From positions 1 to 64,000 of the forward strand of contig CAVZRR010000021.1 of the NCBI GenBank assembly GCA_963777725.1: a stretch of DNA of 64,000 nt, written 5' to 3'. The notes under the pieces are model-generated. The model did no database searches and was not told the DNA's origin. It was given only the letters and a program-made list of their open reading frames with translations. Positions 1 to 12,557 of this stretch are shown piece by piece (within the stretch, counting starts at the first letter, position 1; the number at the start of each line of letters is the position of its first letter). This DNA is from RPQJ01 sp963777725 (GTDB lineage: Bacteria; Pseudomonadota; Gammaproteobacteria; Steroidobacterales; Steroidobacteraceae). Position numbers and translations under genes: made by a program.

Positions 1-1
1 C

Positions 2-1828
2 ATCGACAGCCGGCTGACCCGGCTCGACTCGCCGCCGATCTGGGAACTCTGGCGCGACGGGCGCAAGGCCGACGACGCATTGCTCTCGCTGCAGGCGGGC
101 CTCGCCGTCGAGAAGCAATTCCTGGACGAGTACTCCGCGGCCAATCGGACCGCGCAGCACCTGTTCCGCGCCTTCCAGATCGTCATGCTGCCGTTGCTGC
201 TCTGGCTCAGCTTCCGCAGCCGCAAGCTGGTGTCCGACGATCCCGAGATTCAGGCTTCGACGCGCGTGCTGCGCCGGCCGATTTCGTCGTGGCTGGTGCT
301 CGCTTTGCTCGCGACGCTGGTTTTCAGGCCCGACGCGCCGATCCTGGTCCACGAGGTCGCGCTGCTGCTCGCGCTGATTCCGGTGCTGCGGCTGCTGCCG
401 CCGTCCGTCTACGCGGTGCTCGGTCCCTGGCCCTATGTCGCGACCGGGCTATACCTGCTCGAGCGCCTGAACTTCCTGTTCGTCGCCAACCCGCTCTACC
501 ACCGCGTCTACCTGTTGTCCCTGACCCTGATGACGCTTGTGCTGCTCGTCTGGTTGCTGTGGCGATCGCGCGCGCCGGGCGACGGCGCTGCGCGGAGCGT
601 GCCGGAGAAGGTCCTGCGGGTGGCCGGTTACTTTGGTATCGCGGCCCTGCTGGTCTCGGCCCTCTCGAACGTTTTCGGCAACGTCTCGCTCGCCGAGATG
701 CTGACGGCCGGATTGATCGACAGCGGCTACGTCGGGCTCGTGCTGTTTGCGGGCGTGACGGTGCTCTCGTCCGTAACGAGCCTGCTGCTTGCGCGCCGTT
801 CCGTGTCGCGCTTCAGGATCGTCACGCAGCATGCGGGGCCGCTGCTGCGCGGATTCACCAAACTGCTCAAGCTGGCGGCGCTGGTGGGATGGGTGATCAT
901 CACGCTGAACGAATTCCGCATCTACCGGCCCATTGCCGATGCGTTGAGGACCGTCCTCAACCACCCGCTCAATCTCGGGCAGGTCTCGCTCACGCTTGGC
1001 GGCGTGCTGCTGTTCGGGTTCTCGGTGTATCTCGCCTTCTGGGTGGCGAAGACCGTGCGCCTGATCCTGCAGGACGACCTGCTGCCCAAGATGTCGCTGC
1101 CGCGCGGCGTCGGCAACAGCATCTCGTCGCTCAGCTATTACGCGCTGCTGATGGCCGGGCTCTTCTTCGCGCTCGCGGCGGCGGGATTCGAGGTGAGCCA
1201 GCTCGCAATCGTGGTCGGCGCGCTCAGCGTCGGCATCGGCTTCGGCCTGCAGAACGTCGTCAACAACTTCGTGTCGGGCCTGATCCTGATGTTCGAGCGG
1301 CCGATCCAGCCGGGCGACGTGGTCGAGGTGAGCGGCACGTCCGGCAAGGTGCGCGAAATCGGCATGCGGGCCACCACGCTCTCCACGTTCGAGGGTGCCG
1401 ACGTCGTGGTGCCGAACGGCATGCTGCTCAACGAGAAGCTGATCAACTGGACGCTGAGCGACATGGACCGCCGGCTCGAGGTCAACGTGGGCGTGGCTTA
1501 CGGCAGCGACCCGAGGCGGGTCATGGACCTGCTGATGGAAGTCGCGAAATCGACCCCGGGCGTGGCGGCCACGCCGGAGCCCGCAATCGTCTTCACCGGC
1601 TTCGGCCCGAGTTCGCTCGATTTCTCGATTCGCGCGTGGACCAACACATTCGGCGAGTGGGTCAGTATCCGCAGCGAACTTGCGATCCGGGTGCATGACG
1701 CGCTGCGCGACGCCGGCATCTCGATTCCGTTCCCGCAGCAGGACGTGCACCTGCGCAGCATCACGCCCGAGGCGGGCGCCGCCCTCGCGCGTCCGGTGCC
1801 GCCGCCCGATCCCGTCGCGGCCGGTTGA
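2..1828 (+). CDS. MscS-family mechanosensitive channel, 5' partial
   Basis: Small-conductance mechanosensitive channel family; it should open under membrane tension in the inner membrane to release solutes. The frame is open from base 2, so the gene begins upstream of the window; the TTG at 80 is only the first internal start-like codon. The visible N-terminal part has many hydrophobic segments. The MscS core follows: a glycine/alanine-rich pore helix (VGALSVGIGFGLQNVVNNF, near base 1220) and the beta domain (ERPIQPGDVVEV). It ends in a short Pro-rich tail. The stop TGA overlaps the next gene's ATG (TGATG), so the two are translationally coupled. The visible part is already over 600 residues, so this is a large multi-TM member (MscK/YbdG-like architecture) and not the 286-residue MscS. 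The family call is secure; the exact subfamily is not. Confidence 0.9.
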   Translation: MDSRLTRLDSPPIWELWRDGRKADDALLSLQAGLAVEKQFLDEYSAANRTAQHLFRAFQIVMLPLLLWLSFRSRKLVSDDPEIQASTRVLRRPISSWLVLALLATLVFRPDAPILVHEVALLLALIPVLRLLPPSVYAVLGPWPYVATGLYLLERLNFLFVANPLYHRVYLLSLTLMTLVLLVWLLWRSRAPGDGAARSVPEKVLRVAGYFGIAALLVSALSNVFGNVSLAEMLTAGLIDSGYVGLVLFAGVTVLSSVTSLLLARRSVSRFRIVTQHAGPLLRGFTKLLKLAALVGWVIITLNEFRIYRPIADALRTVLNHPLNLGQVSLTLGGVLLFGFSVYLAFWVAKTVRLILQDDLLPKMSLPRGVGNSISSLSYYALLMAGLFFALAAAGFEVSQLAIVVGALSVGIGFGLQNVVNNFVSGLILMFERPIQPGDVVEVSGTSGKVREIGMRATTLSTFEGADVVVPNGMLLNEKLINWTLSDMDRRLEVNVGVAYGSDPRRVMDLLMEVAKSTPGVAATPEPAIVFTGFGPSSLDFSIRAWTNTFGEWVSIRSELAIRVHDALRDAGISIPFPQQDVHLRSITPEAGAALARPVPPPDPVAAG

Positions 1829-2505
1829 TGCTGATCGAAGGGTCGCTGCTCGGGCCGGGGACGCGCCTCGTCACGCTCGGGCTGTCGGGCGCGGTGCTCG
1901 CCCTCGCGGCACTAAGCGCGCCCTGGCGCGTGTGGCTCGCGGACCGTGAGCGCCAGTGGGTCTGGCTGGCGAGCCTCGGCCTGCTGGTGGGCGTGTGGTC
2001 GATGAAGGCCGGCATCAGCCCGGGGCTCTCGCTGCGCTTCCTGATGGTGACCGCGCTCACGCTGATGCATGGCTGGCAGCTCGCCGTGATCGGCGGTGCG
2101 ATGGCGCTCGCCGTGCTGGCGTTCGTAGGGCAGTCGGCGTGGGGCAGCTTCGGCGCCGACCTGCTCTGCGTGGTCATCGTGCCGGCGCTCGTCACCGCCT
2201 GGCTGCACGAAATCGTGCATGCGCGATTGCCGCACAACTATTTCATCTACTTCTTCGTCACCGTCTTCGCGGGCTCGGCGCTCGCCTACAACCTCGCTGG
2301 CTTGTCGCGCGTCGCATTGCTGGCCGCCAGCGGATCCCTCGACGCAGCGCACGTCGGCCCCGAGTACTTCGCCGTGCTGCCGCTGATGAGCTTCGGCGAG
2401 GCTTTCGTGAACGGCATGGTCATGGCCATGGCGGTCGTGTACCGGCCGCAGTGGGTGATGAGTTTCGACGACCGACTGTATTTGAGGAGAGGGGATAGGG
2501 GATAG
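1828..2505 (+). CDS. CbiM-like integral membrane protein (COG3235 type)
   Basis: Predicted multi-spanning inner-membrane protein of about 225 residues, resembling the energy-coupling-factor permease CbiM-like family (COG3235). The recognisable stretches are GISPGLSLRFLMVTALTLMH and the C-terminal FVNGMVMAMAVVYRPQW. No ATPase, cobalt or nickel genes lie nearby, so a transport role is unproven. I chose ATG 1828, which overlaps the upstream stop by one base, over the TTG at 1825. The last seven codons (about LRRGDRG) and the stop lie in the left arm of the G-rich inverted repeat at 2483-2594, so the natural C-terminus seems to have been rewritten by that repeat. Family assignment is from memory of conserved motifs. 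Confidence 0.75.
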   Translation: MLIEGSLLGPGTRLVTLGLSGAVLALAALSAPWRVWLADRERQWVWLASLGLLVGVWSMKAGISPGLSLRFLMVTALTLMHGWQLAVIGGAMALAVLAFVGQSAWGSFGADLLCVVIVPALVTAWLHEIVHARLPHNYFIYFFVTVFAGSALAYNLAGLSRVALLAASGSLDAAHVGPEYFAVLPLMSFGEAFVNGMVMAMAVVYRPQWVMSFDDRLYLRRGDRG

Positions 2506-2591
2506 GGGATGGGGGATAGTAGGAGGTGGCGCCGAACCGTCGGGCTCAACCTTCCGACTATCCCCCATCCCCTATCCCCTATCCCCTCTCC

Positions 2592-2594
<3 letters not shown>
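2483..2594. repeat. perfect 38-bp G-rich inverted repeat at convergent gene ends
   Basis: The left arm 2483-2520 and right arm 2557-2594 are exact reverse complements over 38 bases, separated by 36 bases. The arm is built from GGGGATA-type units (four runs of G4-G5), so either strand could form a G-quadruplex as well as a very long hairpin. The element holds the stop codon of the CbiM-like gene in its left arm and the lon stop codon (2592-2594) in its right arm. It may act as a bidirectional transcription barrier between the two convergent genes. It looks like a dispersed repeat rather than an ordinary terminator, because there is no U-tract. Confidence 0.85.
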
Positions 2595-5000
<2,406 letters not shown>

Positions 5001-5018
5001 CCTTTCACCTCGACCCGA

Positions 5019-5417
5019 TCAGCGCCGGGCCAGCAGCAACTGCAGGCAACCATTCGCAAGCTCCTGGGCGACCAGTTCCCACCGCCCGGGCGGCAGGGCC
5101 AGGCGCCGCTCGAAGCGGCCGTGCGGGATCTCGAGCCGCTGGATCGGGGTATTGGCGAGCCGCCGCGGCAGCCGCCGTTCACCCGTGACCACCAGTTCAC
5201 CCGGACCGCAGAGGATCTCGATGCGCTCCGGCGGGACGCCCGGCAGCGCCACCTCGACCAGGATCTCGCGCTGGTCCCCGTAGACGTCGGCCGGCGGCTC
5301 CCAGCTCGGGCGTTGTGCGCTGCCCAGCCGGAAGAACTGCCGCTGCAGGCGCTCGGCCTGCTCCAGCAGGTCCACCGCCTCGCCCCAGATCCAGGCACCG
5401 GGATTGCGTCGTGTCAT
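5019..5417 (-). CDS. Hsp20/alpha-crystallin small heat-shock protein
   Basis: ATP-independent holdase chaperone, 132 residues from the chosen ATG at 5417. The alpha-crystallin domain runs from about WEPPADVYGDQREILVEVAL to the C-terminus, including ELVVTGERR and the FERRLALPPG strand. The C-terminal I-X-I/V anchoring motif typical of oligomeric Hsp20 is not evident, because the protein ends in LLLARR. The frame stays open to an ATG at 5477, but the extra 20 residues are low complexity and unlike the family. It lies 18 bases before lon. The 241 bases upstream (5418-5658), shared with the divergent methyltransferase, include an AT-richer patch around 5520-5620. Confidence 0.88.
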   Translation of the reverse strand: MTRRNPGAWIWGEAVDLLEQAERLQRQFFRLGSAQRPSWEPPADVYGDQREILVEVALPGVPPERIEILCGPGELVVTGERRLPRRLANTPIQRLEIPHGRFERRLALPPGRWELVAQELANGCLQLLLARR

Positions 5418-5646
5418 CGCGAGTCCGTCTTGTCTATCCGTGCTGCCTGACGTGGGGGCGCACCGTGCCCGATGCAATGCTCACGGCCCCCGGCACCCGA
5501 TCGGTCGATCAGGGACCCGCGCACAGGCGAGATACTGATTACACAGACTATCTGCACAATCGGTATGCGCAATATGGATGGAATGACGATCAGGCAATCC
5601 AGTATTGATTATTTACCCTTCGCTTCCCCGCTGGATCCCGACCTCT

Positions 5647-5652
5647 TATGCT
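5647..5652 (+). promoter_or_regulatory. -10 box of a probable leaderless promoter
   Basis: TATGCT is followed by exactly six bases (5653-5658) and then the GTG at 5659. Transcription starting about seven bases after a -10 box would begin at or next to the start codon, and no Shine-Dalgarno sequence is present. No good -35 is visible. Confidence 0.45.
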
Positions 5653-5658
5653 GCGCGG

Positions 5659-6282
5659 GTGCCGCGCTCCTCCCCCGAAAGATTCGACGCCAGCTTCTAT
5701 CGTCGCTTCTATCTGGATCGCCGCACCCGGGTGGTGACCCGGGCAGAGATGACCCGCCGCGCCGACCTGGTCGCGGCGTTCGTGCGCCACGGCGAGTATC
5801 GGGTGCGCACGATCCTCGACGTCGGCTGCGGGCTCGGACTGATGCGCAAGGCGCTCGAGCAGCACTTCCCGCGTGCCCGCTACACGGGTCTCGAGGTCAG
5901 CCGCTACCTGTGCGAGCGCCACGGCTGGGAGCACGGCTCGGCGGCCACGTTCGACAGCCCCCGGCCGTTCGATCTCGTGATCTGCTACGACGTGCTGCAG
6001 TACCTGACCGCCCGGGAAGCCGCGGCGGCGCTGCGCAACCTCGGCCGCCTCTGCGCGGGCGTGCTGCACTTCGGCGTGCTGACGACCGAGGACTGGGAGC
6101 TCTACTGCGACCGGACGAACACCGATCGCGACGTCCACATCCGGCCGGGGTCGTGGTACCGGCGCCGCCTGGCCCCGGCCTTCATCAATGCCGGATCGGG
6201 GATGTTCGTGCGCCGCGGCGCGCCGATCCACCTGTGGGAACTCGACCAGGTCGAGGTCGTGAAGTCGCGCAGGCTGGGCTGA
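5659..6282 (+). CDS. class I SAM-dependent methyltransferase
   Basis: Small Rossmann-fold methyltransferase, about 207 residues. Motif I is ILDVGCGLGLMRKAL (SAM-binding glycine loop), followed by an acidic motif II region (YTGLEVSRY) and motif IV FDLVICYDVLQYL. The substrate is not predictable. I chose GTG 5659 over the TTG at 5605 because it sits six bases after a TATGCT -10 box and begins where family similarity begins. It is divergent from hsp20-lon and followed after about 70 bases by a lipoprotein gene. Confidence 0.8.
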   Translation: MPRSSPERFDASFYRRFYLDRRTRVVTRAEMTRRADLVAAFVRHGEYRVRTILDVGCGLGLMRKALEQHFPRARYTGLEVSRYLCERHGWEHGSAATFDSPRPFDLVICYDVLQYLTAREAAAALRNLGRLCAGVLHFGVLTTEDWELYCDRTNTDRDVHIRPGSWYRRRLAPAFINAGSGMFVRRGAPIHLWELDQVEVVKSRRLG

Positions 6283-6312
6283 GCTTTGGCCGCCCCCGGG
6301 CCGGCGGGCCTG

Positions 6313-6318
6313 TACAAT
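6313..6318 (+). promoter_or_regulatory. -10 box upstream of the lipoprotein-glycogen operon
   Basis: TACAAT lies 34 bases before the lipoprotein ATG at 6352, giving an ordinary leadered start. No clear -35 at 16-18 bases. If active, it would feed lipoprotein-glgP and possibly the whole glycogen block. Confidence 0.4.
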
Positions 6319-6351
6319 GCGGCCCCTTCGCACAGTACTCCGGTTCCATCG

Positions 6352-6947
6352 ATGCGCCTGACCCCGCTGCGGCTGCTCGTTCCCGTCCTGTTGCTCGCGA
6401 CCCTGACCGGTTGCAGCACGACGCGCTCCTGCGGCAGCAATGCGGAGTACCTGCAGGCCGTGGAACGGCCGCCGCTGCAACTGCCGCCGGAAATCACGCC
6501 GACCGAACGCATTTCGCCGCTGGCGATCCCGGCCGTCGACCCGAACCCGTCCGTGCTCGACCCCGTGCCGCTGTGCCTCGATGACCCGCCGCGGTTCTTT
6601 GCCCGCAAGGGTGCAGCCGCTGATTCGGCCGAGGAAGCCGTTCGCGCCTGGGCCGCGGCCTGGGCGGCACGCAAGCCCGACGCGGTGGTGCAGGCGTACT
6701 CCCCTGAATTCCAGGCACCCGGCGAGGGCGGCTCCGCCGCTTTCCTCGAGCAGCGGCGGGAGCAGGTGGCCAGCGGCCGTTCACCAGAGGCGCGTCTCGA
6801 CGAAGTCGTGGTGACGCCGTCCGGCGCGGACCGCCGCGTGGTCACTTTCGTGCAGCGCTTCGGCGACGGCGCGGTACGCAAGGAACTCACGCTGGTCCGC
6901 GATGGCGCCGCGTGGCGCATCGTGGCCGAGCGTACCCTCGAGGTCCT

Positions 6948-6951
<4 letters not shown>
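6352..6951 (+). CDS. lipoprotein with NTF2-like/Cds6-type domain
   Basis: Predicted lipoprotein of 199 residues. A basic start and hydrophobic stretch end in a lipobox LTGC (Cys about residue 21). The C-terminal 110 residues (AVRAWAAAWAARKPDAVVQAY onward to WRIVAERTLEVL) look like the NTF2-like fold found as a C-terminal domain in L,D-transpeptidase partners and tetratricopeptide proteins. Its role is unknown. ATG 6352 was chosen because it starts the signal peptide; the longer frame from 6286 has no RBS and would spoil it. Its TGA overlaps the GTG of glgP (GTGA), so the two are translationally coupled, an unexpected pairing of an envelope lipoprotein and a cytosolic phosphorylase. Confidence 0.75.
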
Positions 6952-9416
<2,465 letters not shown>

Positions 9417-9424
9417 CCGGGTGC

Positions 9425-9430
9425 TAGACT
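9425..9430 (+). promoter_or_regulatory. -10 box of a probable leaderless glgB promoter
   Basis: TAGACT is followed by exactly six bases and the GTG start of glgB at 9437. There is no Shine-Dalgarno sequence in the 20-base gap after glgP. The -35 is poor, so this may be an internal promoter of low strength. Confidence 0.4.
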
Positions 9431-9436
9431 GCCGTC

Positions 9437-11662
9437 GTGGCCGCCCAGCCCACCCTGTCCACCGCCGACATCGACGCGCTGCTGAACGCGCGTCACCCGG
9501 AGCCGCGCTCGCTGCTCGGCTACCATGAATTTCCACGCGAGGACGACGCGCCGCCACTCTGCCTGGTGCGCGTGCTCGAGCCCGACGCCGAGCGGGTCGA
9601 GGTCTGCTGGGACGACGGCGCGGCGCCTGCGCAGCTGCAGCGAATCCACGCCGCGGGCCTCTTCGAGGGCCGCGTGCCCTTCCGCCGCCCGCTGCACCCC
9701 TACCGCCTGGACATACGCTATCGGGACGGCACCGAGGCCAGCAAGCGGGACGCCTATTACTTCGCGCCGCAGCTCTCCGACTTCGACCTGTACCTGTTCG
9801 GCGAAGGCAACCACTACAGCATTTACTACAAGCTCGGTGCGCACCCGGCGGTGCTCGATGGGCTCACCGGCACGCGCTTCGCGGTCTGGGCGCCCAATGC
9901 CGAGCGCGTCAGCGTCGTGGGGCCGTTCAATCTCTGGGACGGTCGCAAGCACGCGCTGCAGACGCGCGGCGCGTCCGGGATCTGGGAACTGTTCATCCCC
10001 GACGTCGGGCCCGGCACCGCGTACAAGTTCGAGATCCGCACACGCAGCGGCCGCACGATCCTCAAGGCCGATCCTTACGGTTTCGCGATGCAGCTGCGTC
10101 CGGGCAACTGCTCGGTGGTCGCCTCGCTCGAAGGTCATGATTGGCGGGATGCGGCGTGGATGCAGTCGCGCGCTGCGGTCAATCCACTCACTCGGCCCAT
10201 CAACGTCTACGAGCTGCACCCGGGTTCGTGGCGGCGCGACTATGCCCGCACGCCGCAGTTCCTCAACTGGAACGAGATCGCCGACGAGCTGATCCCGTAC
10301 GTGCTCGACATGGGCTTCACGCACGTCGAGCTGATGGGCGTGGCCGAGCACCCGTTCGACGGTTCATGGGGCTACCAGGTGGTGGGCTACTTCGCGCCGA
10401 GCGCGCGCTTCGGCACGCCGCAGGATTTCATGCGCTTCGTCGATCGCTGCCACCAGGCGGGCATCGGCGTCATCATCGATTGGGTCCCGGCGCACTTCCC
10501 GCGTGACGAGCACGGCCTGGCCGAGTTCGACGGCACGGCGCTCTACGAGCACTCCGACCCACGGCTCGGCGAGCACGCCGACTGGGGGACCAAGATCTTC
10601 AACTACGGCCGGCACGAGGTGCGCAATTTCCTCGTCGCCAACGCGCTGTACTGGCTCGACCAGTACCACGTGGACGGGCTGCGCGTGGATGCGGTCGCGT
10701 CGATGCTGTACCTCGATTACAGCCGCAAGCCCGGCGAGTGGGTGCCGAACCGCTATGGCGGCCGCGAGAACCTCGATGCCATCGACTTCCTGCGGCAGCT
10801 CAACATTGCGGTTGGGCACTACCATCCCGGCGCGCTGATGTTCGCCGAGGAGTCCACCGCGTTTCCGGGCGTCACGCAACCCGCGCACCTCGGCGGTCTC
10901 GGCTTCCACTTCAAGTGGAACATGGGCTGGATGAACGACACGTTGCGTTACGCCGCCCACGACCCGGTACACCGCCGCTTCCACCACCAGCTGATCACCT
11001 TTTCGTTCGTGTACGCCTGGTCGGAGCATTTCGTGCTGCCGATCTCCCACGACGAGGTCGTGCACGGCAAGGGCTCGCTGCTCGACAAGATGCCGGGCGA
11101 CGAGTGGCAGAAGCGCGCGAACTACCGGCTGTTCCGCGCCTACATGACCGCGCACCCGGGCAAGAAGCTGCTGTTCATGGGCACTGAGTTCGGCCAGTGG
11201 CGCGAATGGCGCGACGAGCACTCGCTCGACTGGCACCTGCTCGAAGACCCGAAGCACAGCGGGCTGCAGGCGCTCAACCGCGACCTGAACCGGCTCTACG
11301 CGAGCCTGCCCGCGCTGCATGCGGGGGATGCGGACCCCGCCGGGTTCGCGTGGATCGACCTGCACAACGCCGACCAGAGCGTGTTCTCGTTCCTGCGCCG
11401 CGACCCGGCGGATCCCGCGGCCCCGCCGCTGGTCTGCATCTTCAACGCGACGCCGGTGCCACGCGACGACTACTGGGTCGGCGTGCCGGAGCCCGGCGCG
11501 TACATGAAGCTCCTCGACAGCGATGCGCCAGCCTACGGTGGCTCGGGATACGCGCCGGCCGATCGAATGACGGCCGATGCGCATCCCACGCACGGCTACC
11601 CGTTCCGCGTCCGCCTGACGTTGCCGCCGCTGGCCGCAGTGATCCTGCGTCCCGATCGCTGA
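9437..11662 (+). CDS. glgB: 1,4-alpha-glucan branching enzyme
   Basis: Makes alpha-1,6 branches in glycogen. It is 741 residues, the long N1-N2 form. An N-terminal domain precedes a CBM48 domain (FAVWAPNAERVSVVGPFN), then the GH13_9 barrel. Catalytic residues are the nucleophile in GLRVDAVAS (Asp418), the acid/base in LMFAEESTAF (Glu471) and the transition-state aspartate in PISHDEVVHGKGSL. The C-terminal all-beta domain follows. The GTG start sits six bases after a TAGACT box. It lies 20 bases after glgP and 10 bases before the aldo/keto reductase, inside the glycogen operon. Confidence 0.97.
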   Translation: MAAQPTLSTADIDALLNARHPEPRSLLGYHEFPREDDAPPLCLVRVLEPDAERVEVCWDDGAAPAQLQRIHAAGLFEGRVPFRRPLHPYRLDIRYRDGTEASKRDAYYFAPQLSDFDLYLFGEGNHYSIYYKLGAHPAVLDGLTGTRFAVWAPNAERVSVVGPFNLWDGRKHALQTRGASGIWELFIPDVGPGTAYKFEIRTRSGRTILKADPYGFAMQLRPGNCSVVASLEGHDWRDAAWMQSRAAVNPLTRPINVYELHPGSWRRDYARTPQFLNWNEIADELIPYVLDMGFTHVELMGVAEHPFDGSWGYQVVGYFAPSARFGTPQDFMRFVDRCHQAGIGVIIDWVPAHFPRDEHGLAEFDGTALYEHSDPRLGEHADWGTKIFNYGRHEVRNFLVANALYWLDQYHVDGLRVDAVASMLYLDYSRKPGEWVPNRYGGRENLDAIDFLRQLNIAVGHYHPGALMFAEESTAFPGVTQPAHLGGLGFHFKWNMGWMNDTLRYAAHDPVHRRFHHQLITFSFVYAWSEHFVLPISHDEVVHGKGSLLDKMPGDEWQKRANYRLFRAYMTAHPGKKLLFMGTEFGQWREWRDEHSLDWHLLEDPKHSGLQALNRDLNRLYASLPALHAGDADPAGFAWIDLHNADQSVFSFLRRDPADPAAPPLVCIFNATPVPRDDYWVGVPEPGAYMKLLDSDAPAYGGSGYAPADRMTADAHPTHGYPFRVRLTLPPLAAVILRPDR

Positions 11663-11672
11663 AGGACGGCGC

Positions 11673-12557
11673 ATGCAACGCAGGTCGTTCGGCCAGACGG
11701 GCCTCGCGGTGCCAATCCTGGGCTTCGGCGCGATGCAGGCGGGCGACCCGGCGCTCGCCGATGACGCGGCGGCGCAGCTCCTCAACCACGTACTCGACAT
11801 CGGGCTCACGTTGATCGATACGGCGCGCTCGTACGGTCTTGCGGAGGAACGCATCGGCCGGCACCTGGCGGGGCGGCGCGACGAATTCGTGCTTTCCACC
11901 AAGGTGGGTTACGGCATCGCGGGAGTGCAGGACTGGACCTATGACTGCGTCGTCGCTGGCGTCGATGCCGCCCGCGACCGCCTGCGCACCGACGTGATCG
12001 ACATCGTTCACCTGCACTCCTGCGGCAGCGACCAGCTCGAGGGCGAAGCGGTGACGAGCGCGCTCGAGCGTTGCGCTGCCGACGGCAAGCTGCGGGTGGC
12101 GGCTTACTCCGGCGACGGCGCTCCGCTGCGCTACGCGATCGCGAGCGGCGCCTTCGGCAGCATCCAGGCGTCGCTGAACCTGTGCGACCAGCAGAACCTG
12201 CGGCCGCTGACTGAAGCCAGGAATTGCGGCCTCGGCACGATCGCGAAGCGCCCTCTTGCCGGGCAGCCGTGGCGCCAGCGGGAGCCGTCCGCCGATGCAG
12301 TGCACGCCGAATACGGGCGACGATTCACGATGCTGCAGCCCGAGTTCGGCTTCGCGACCGACGATTGGGAAGCGCTGGCGCTGCGCTTCGTCGCCTACGA
12401 GCCAGGAGTGGACTGCGTGATCGTCGGCGGCACGAACCCGCGGCACCTCGAGAGCAATCTAGCCGCCGTGCTGGCCGGGCCGCTCGAGCCCTCGCAACAA
12501 GCCGCGATCCGGGGCGCGTTCCGCCGGATCGGATCCGACTGGGTGGGACTCATCTGA
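11673..12557 (+). CDS. aldo/keto reductase embedded in the glycogen operon
   Basis: NAD(P)-dependent oxidoreductase of the AKR barrel family, 294 residues. The catalytic tetrad is visible: Asp and Tyr in LIDTARSYGLAEERIG, Lys in VLSTKVGYG and His in IVHLHSCG. The C-terminal cofactor-binding segment holds VDCVIVGGTNPRHLESN. It resembles the sugar-dehydrogenase-like AKR group (D-threo-aldose or galactose dehydrogenase type), but the substrate cannot be read from sequence. It is 10 bases after glgB, and its TGA overlaps the glgX ATG (TGATG), so co-expression with glycogen debranching is built in. Confidence 0.88.
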   Translation: MQRRSFGQTGLAVPILGFGAMQAGDPALADDAAAQLLNHVLDIGLTLIDTARSYGLAEERIGRHLAGRRDEFVLSTKVGYGIAGVQDWTYDCVVAGVDAARDRLRTDVIDIVHLHSCGSDQLEGEAVTSALERCAADGKLRVAAYSGDGAPLRYAIASGAFGSIQASLNLCDQQNLRPLTEARNCGLGTIAKRPLAGQPWRQREPSADAVHAEYGRRFTMLQPEFGFATDDWEALALRFVAYEPGVDCVIVGGTNPRHLESNLAAVLAGPLEPSQQAAIRGAFRRIGSDWVGLI

